Positions 59,470 through 64,000 of a stretch of DNA of 64,000 nucleotides are shown in pieces. The DNA is taken from the NCBI GenBank assembly GCA_947243795.1, contig OX365940.1, positions 558,001 through 622,000 of the forward strand, written 5' to 3'. The number at the start of each line of letters is the position of its first letter. Positions within the stretch are counted from its first letter, which is position 1. A model generated the notes under the pieces. The model was not told where the DNA came from. It saw only the letters and a program-made list of their open reading frames with translations, and did not search any database. A program made the position numbers and the translations under genes. The DNA comes from Saccharomyces uvarum (lineage: Eukaryota; Ascomycota; Saccharomycetes; Saccharomycetales; Saccharomycetaceae).

Positions 59470-62421
59470 ATGAGCGAAGAGAAACCGCACAAGATCAGCA
59501 TAATTGACATACTAAACAAGAAACCACAGCTTACCGAAAAGACACCCTTAGATGATTTCTTCGAGGATCTAGATGATAATATAATCACCCCCATAAATAA
59601 CTTCGAGTTTGACTCAGCATCTCATACTTCGGTTTACCAAGCCTTGAAGTGTTCAGACAACAATGGGTTTGTCGTCATGTTATTACAGTACTTCAAACTT
59701 TTGCACATTCAAGTGCTTGACCAGCAAAAGACACTCATCCAAAATAAAAGTGATCTGTTGCCCATCTCATTGCATGACATGAAGTATGTTGATGAACTGA
59801 TCAATCTACTGATTCTTCACGGTATCGACGCTAATTTGTCTCCAATGATAAAAATTCCCTTCGATTCAAAAAGGCTGAATGCCTTCAGAAAGGGCGACAA
59901 AAGCACACAGTATGAAACGCCTTCATCGCATACCATAAACAGCGATACGTTATCTTTAGTGATAACTGTCTTCTATGAGATTCTGACTAATGAAACGTCT
60001 TCGGATTATTTGAAAAACATAATCTTAAAAGGCAATGCATATGCGAACATTTTCTTAGGTTTGTTATCACTACATTTGCAACAGCCCAACCACTTCTCAT
60101 CGCAGATGATTACAAAACTGGAAACCTCTCAAGAAACCTATGCGCTGTTTGGAATGTATACTTTACTGGTTGAAACAATTCAAGACGCAAAGGTAAGGGA
60201 ACTAATACTACTGAAGCTGACTACTTTATCCTTACGAAGACCAGAAAACGGTCTCATCAGTTTGGTTGATTTTATCTTGGGTGTAAGAGACGCTGAAGAT
60301 ATTGATATTGAGAAGTTTAATCGTGTTTATCAAATTTTGATGAGTAAACCTAAAACAATGACGAATTTGCAATACTTGACTGAATTGTTCAAACAAATAT
60401 ACGATGGCCTCACTTTTGTAAACAGACCTATCCTTGTTACTTGTTTGAATGGATTAATCCTAAAATTTTATATGAGGAATAAAAGAATTGTCCACGATTT
60501 TCTGTTTCAAAAGATCAATTCCGTCATTTTCAATTGTCCATTACTTGACCATTCGGCAAAGGAACTGAATAATACCATGAACGTACTTATATCATTGTCT
60601 AAAAACTCTTCAACCGATTTACTGAATGATTTAGTTACCTTTAATCCCAATGCAAATGGTGCTTCTGGCCAATTTTTCTTGAATTTATGGATATATTCCC
60701 TTTTTTTGAAAAAGAACCAAAAAATTAACCCATTGAAAATAAATGAATTGTCCATATCGGACGATAAAAATCAAAATAGTGAAAATGTGCCGGAGGAACC
60801 CTTTTCAAATTATTACCAGGTCGTGCTATCACTATTAAAATCTCTGATAATCGTAACAGAAAACTATCAAATTCTAAATCTATTAAGCCTTAACTTGGTT
60901 AATTTCGAGCATGAAAAATGGAAGTTTTTGATTGATCTAGACACTCAGTTACCTTATGTATCAGTTAAGGGCCCAAGTACAGTGGAGTTACTCTCCAAAA
61001 ATGTGTCGAAAAATATCGAGATATCCCAATTCTTCCACGACATGGACCTTGCAGTGGATTTGTTTATGGAATTCTTGGTATTACTGAATGATGAAGAACA
61101 ATTGAAAAACCTCTTTTTGGAAATTTTGAAAAGATGGGTTCATCATGCAAAGGAAACTGGGAAAAACTCCTCGGCAGATCCAGACAGCATATCAGATGTG
61201 GCAGACAATGCGCTTATACTTATGGATTTGAAACTTCTGGAACGCATGAACGATCAGTTTAAATCAAACATTGTCAACAAGTCTAAGGATGTACTTATCG
61301 TTATTGATCAATTGATTGACATTGTTCAAGGAAAAGACGAAACGCAAGAAAAAGAAGTTGATTCAGATGATGACGAAGAAGAGGAAGTAGCGGAAGAGTT
61401 AGACCCAACTGAAAATTCCGCTGTCAAAATTATCTTACAATTATTGTCGACTGTTCTTTCAGAATCGTCTAGCAGTACATTATCTCAAAACAGCCATACA
61501 TTAAAATCTATTTCTAAAAAATTACAATCTCTCAATCCAAAGGTCCCAGAGGCAAAAACACTGTTAGCATCGATGGATAGAGTTCTGGTTACTAAGCATA
61601 CAACAAAAGCCGATGGCGATACAGAAACTGACATAGATATGGACACTCTTGATAAAGCGATGACTAATTTAAACGATCCTTTAGTTCCGATTAAATCGCA
61701 CGGGTTAGTAAAACTACGACATTTAGTCGAAAAGAAATCTAAAGTGATCACTGTGAAGAAAGTGCTGCACATACATTTGGACTATTTAAAGAATTCAGAC
61801 CCCTTTATTTATCTCAACGTCATTAAAGGACTTACTACATTGTGCGAAATAGACCCTGAAACTACCTTGGCTCCCCTTGTTGAGTTTTATGCGAATAAGA
61901 GGAACAAAAACAAACTGGATAACGTGTTAAAAGTCGGCGAAGTGTTCATCAATTACATCCGAAGTCAAAATCAACTGTTCCAGGGGAAATTTGCTCATTT
62001 GATTATAGATACCTGTCTCGATATTGTGAGACCCAATGATAAAACTCCGCTGGACAACAGATGGCGTATGTCATCCATGTCAATCTTAGGTATGTGCCTT
62101 CAAGTTAATGCCAAGGGCCTTCCGGAGCGAATCCATGATATGCTAGACTGCGCATTCGGGATATTACAATTAGAACAACCACGTAATCATCCTGAGGGCA
62201 AGGATGATTCTTTCCTTATGAGAAGAAGTGCCGTACACTTGATACATGACCTGTTGTACAGTACGGGACTCGACATGCTCCCCCCCGAGTACAATTACGA
62301 CAAGTTGAAAACACTGTTATCTTACGTGCATGATCAAGATGAAGATTACTTGGTCTGCGAACAGGTCAGCAGGCTCTTAACTGTACTAAATGAATTGTTC
62401 ACAAGTTCTCTACACGTTTAA
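59470..62421 (+). CDS. RTP1: Rtp1, RNA polymerase II assembly and nuclear import factor
   Basis: The 983-residue protein starts at the ATG of 59470 (MSEEKPHKISIIDILN); an upstream TTG five codons earlier was rejected. S. cerevisiae Rtp1 (about 981) binds RNA polymerase II subunits and nucleoporins and is related to human TANGO6. The sequence is almost wholly helical, consistent with HEAT/ARM-type repeats. The C-terminal segment (about 720-980) is the best-ordered part (PIKSHGLVKLRHLVEKKSK, DPFIYLNVIKGLTTL). An acidic stretch (DSDDDEEEEVAEELD) lies near 640-655. No catalytic motif is present. Confidence 0.95.
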   Translation: MSEEKPHKISIIDILNKKPQLTEKTPLDDFFEDLDDNIITPINNFEFDSASHTSVYQALKCSDNNGFVVMLLQYFKLLHIQVLDQQKTLIQNKSDLLPISLHDMKYVDELINLLILHGIDANLSPMIKIPFDSKRLNAFRKGDKSTQYETPSSHTINSDTLSLVITVFYEILTNETSSDYLKNIILKGNAYANIFLGLLSLHLQQPNHFSSQMITKLETSQETYALFGMYTLLVETIQDAKVRELILLKLTTLSLRRPENGLISLVDFILGVRDAEDIDIEKFNRVYQILMSKPKTMTNLQYLTELFKQIYDGLTFVNRPILVTCLNGLILKFYMRNKRIVHDFLFQKINSVIFNCPLLDHSAKELNNTMNVLISLSKNSSTDLLNDLVTFNPNANGASGQFFLNLWIYSLFLKKNQKINPLKINELSISDDKNQNSENVPEEPFSNYYQVVLSLLKSLIIVTENYQILNLLSLNLVNFEHEKWKFLIDLDTQLPYVSVKGPSTVELLSKNVSKNIEISQFFHDMDLAVDLFMEFLVLLNDEEQLKNLFLEILKRWVHHAKETGKNSSADPDSISDVADNALILMDLKLLERMNDQFKSNIVNKSKDVLIVIDQLIDIVQGKDETQEKEVDSDDDEEEEVAEELDPTENSAVKIILQLLSTVLSESSSSTLSQNSHTLKSISKKLQSLNPKVPEAKTLLASMDRVLVTKHTTKADGDTETDIDMDTLDKAMTNLNDPLVPIKSHGLVKLRHLVEKKSKVITVKKVLHIHLDYLKNSDPFIYLNVIKGLTTLCEIDPETTLAPLVEFYANKRNKNKLDNVLKVGEVFINYIRSQNQLFQGKFAHLIIDTCLDIVRPNDKTPLDNRWRMSSMSILGMCLQVNAKGLPERIHDMLDCAFGILQLEQPRNHPEGKDDSFLMRRSAVHLIHDLLYSTGLDMLPPEYNYDKLKTLLSYVHDQDEDYLVCEQVSRLLTVLNELFTSSLHV

Positions 62422-64000
<1,579 letters not shown>

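Overview
This window is nuclear DNA from a budding yeast of the genus Saccharomyces. The genes are compact and intron-free, the tRNA genes are yeast-type, and gene order and orientation follow the right arm of S. cerevisiae chromosome XIII from the end of YMR155W to the first half of HSC82 (YMR186W). All genes of that interval that I recognise are present, in order. The proteins differ from the S. cerevisiae sequences I remember at many positions (for example Mlh1, Atg16, Aim36, Tpp1). This points to another Saccharomyces species rather than an S. cerevisiae strain. I cannot name the species from the sequence alone, and all comparisons with S. cerevisiae are from memory, not from an alignment.

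Layout. 0-8 kb: tail of YMR155W, TPP1 (DNA 3'-phosphatase), the divergent mitochondrial pair AIM36/MRPS8, tRNA-Met with an old solo delta LTR upstream, ATG16, YMR160W and HLJ1. 8-20 kb: DNF3 (flippase), INP2 (peroxisome inheritance), tRNA-Val and MSS11, whose glutamine tract is very long. 20-29 kb: PAH1 (lipin), MME1 (mitochondrial carrier), MLH1 (mismatch repair) and CEP3 (kinetochore). 29-42 kb: a run rich in stress-response genes (ALD3, ALD2, EAR1, HOT1, DDR48, PAI3, SIP18) with many AGGGG/CCCCT stress elements between them. 42-53 kb: ECM5, MMT1, FPY1, SPT21 and CTL1. 54-64 kb: YMR181C/RGM1, SSO2, ADD37, RTP1 and the start of HSC82.

Shared roles. ALD2, ALD3, DDR48, PAI3 and SIP18 are known in S. 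cerevisiae as osmotic- and general-stress genes, and HOT1 encodes an osmostress transcription factor. Otherwise the genes are functionally unrelated neighbours, as is usual in yeast.

I found no sign of an undescribed system, foreign island, CRISPR array or intact mobile element. The most interesting signals are lineage-specific: two homogenised repeat sub-arrays in DDR48, an expanded Q and PQ tract in MSS11, a 220-bp identical tract shared by ALD2 and ALD3, an apparent loss of the upstream start codon of ATG16, and unexplained intergenic DNA beside the tRNA-Met gene and between RGM1 and SSO2.
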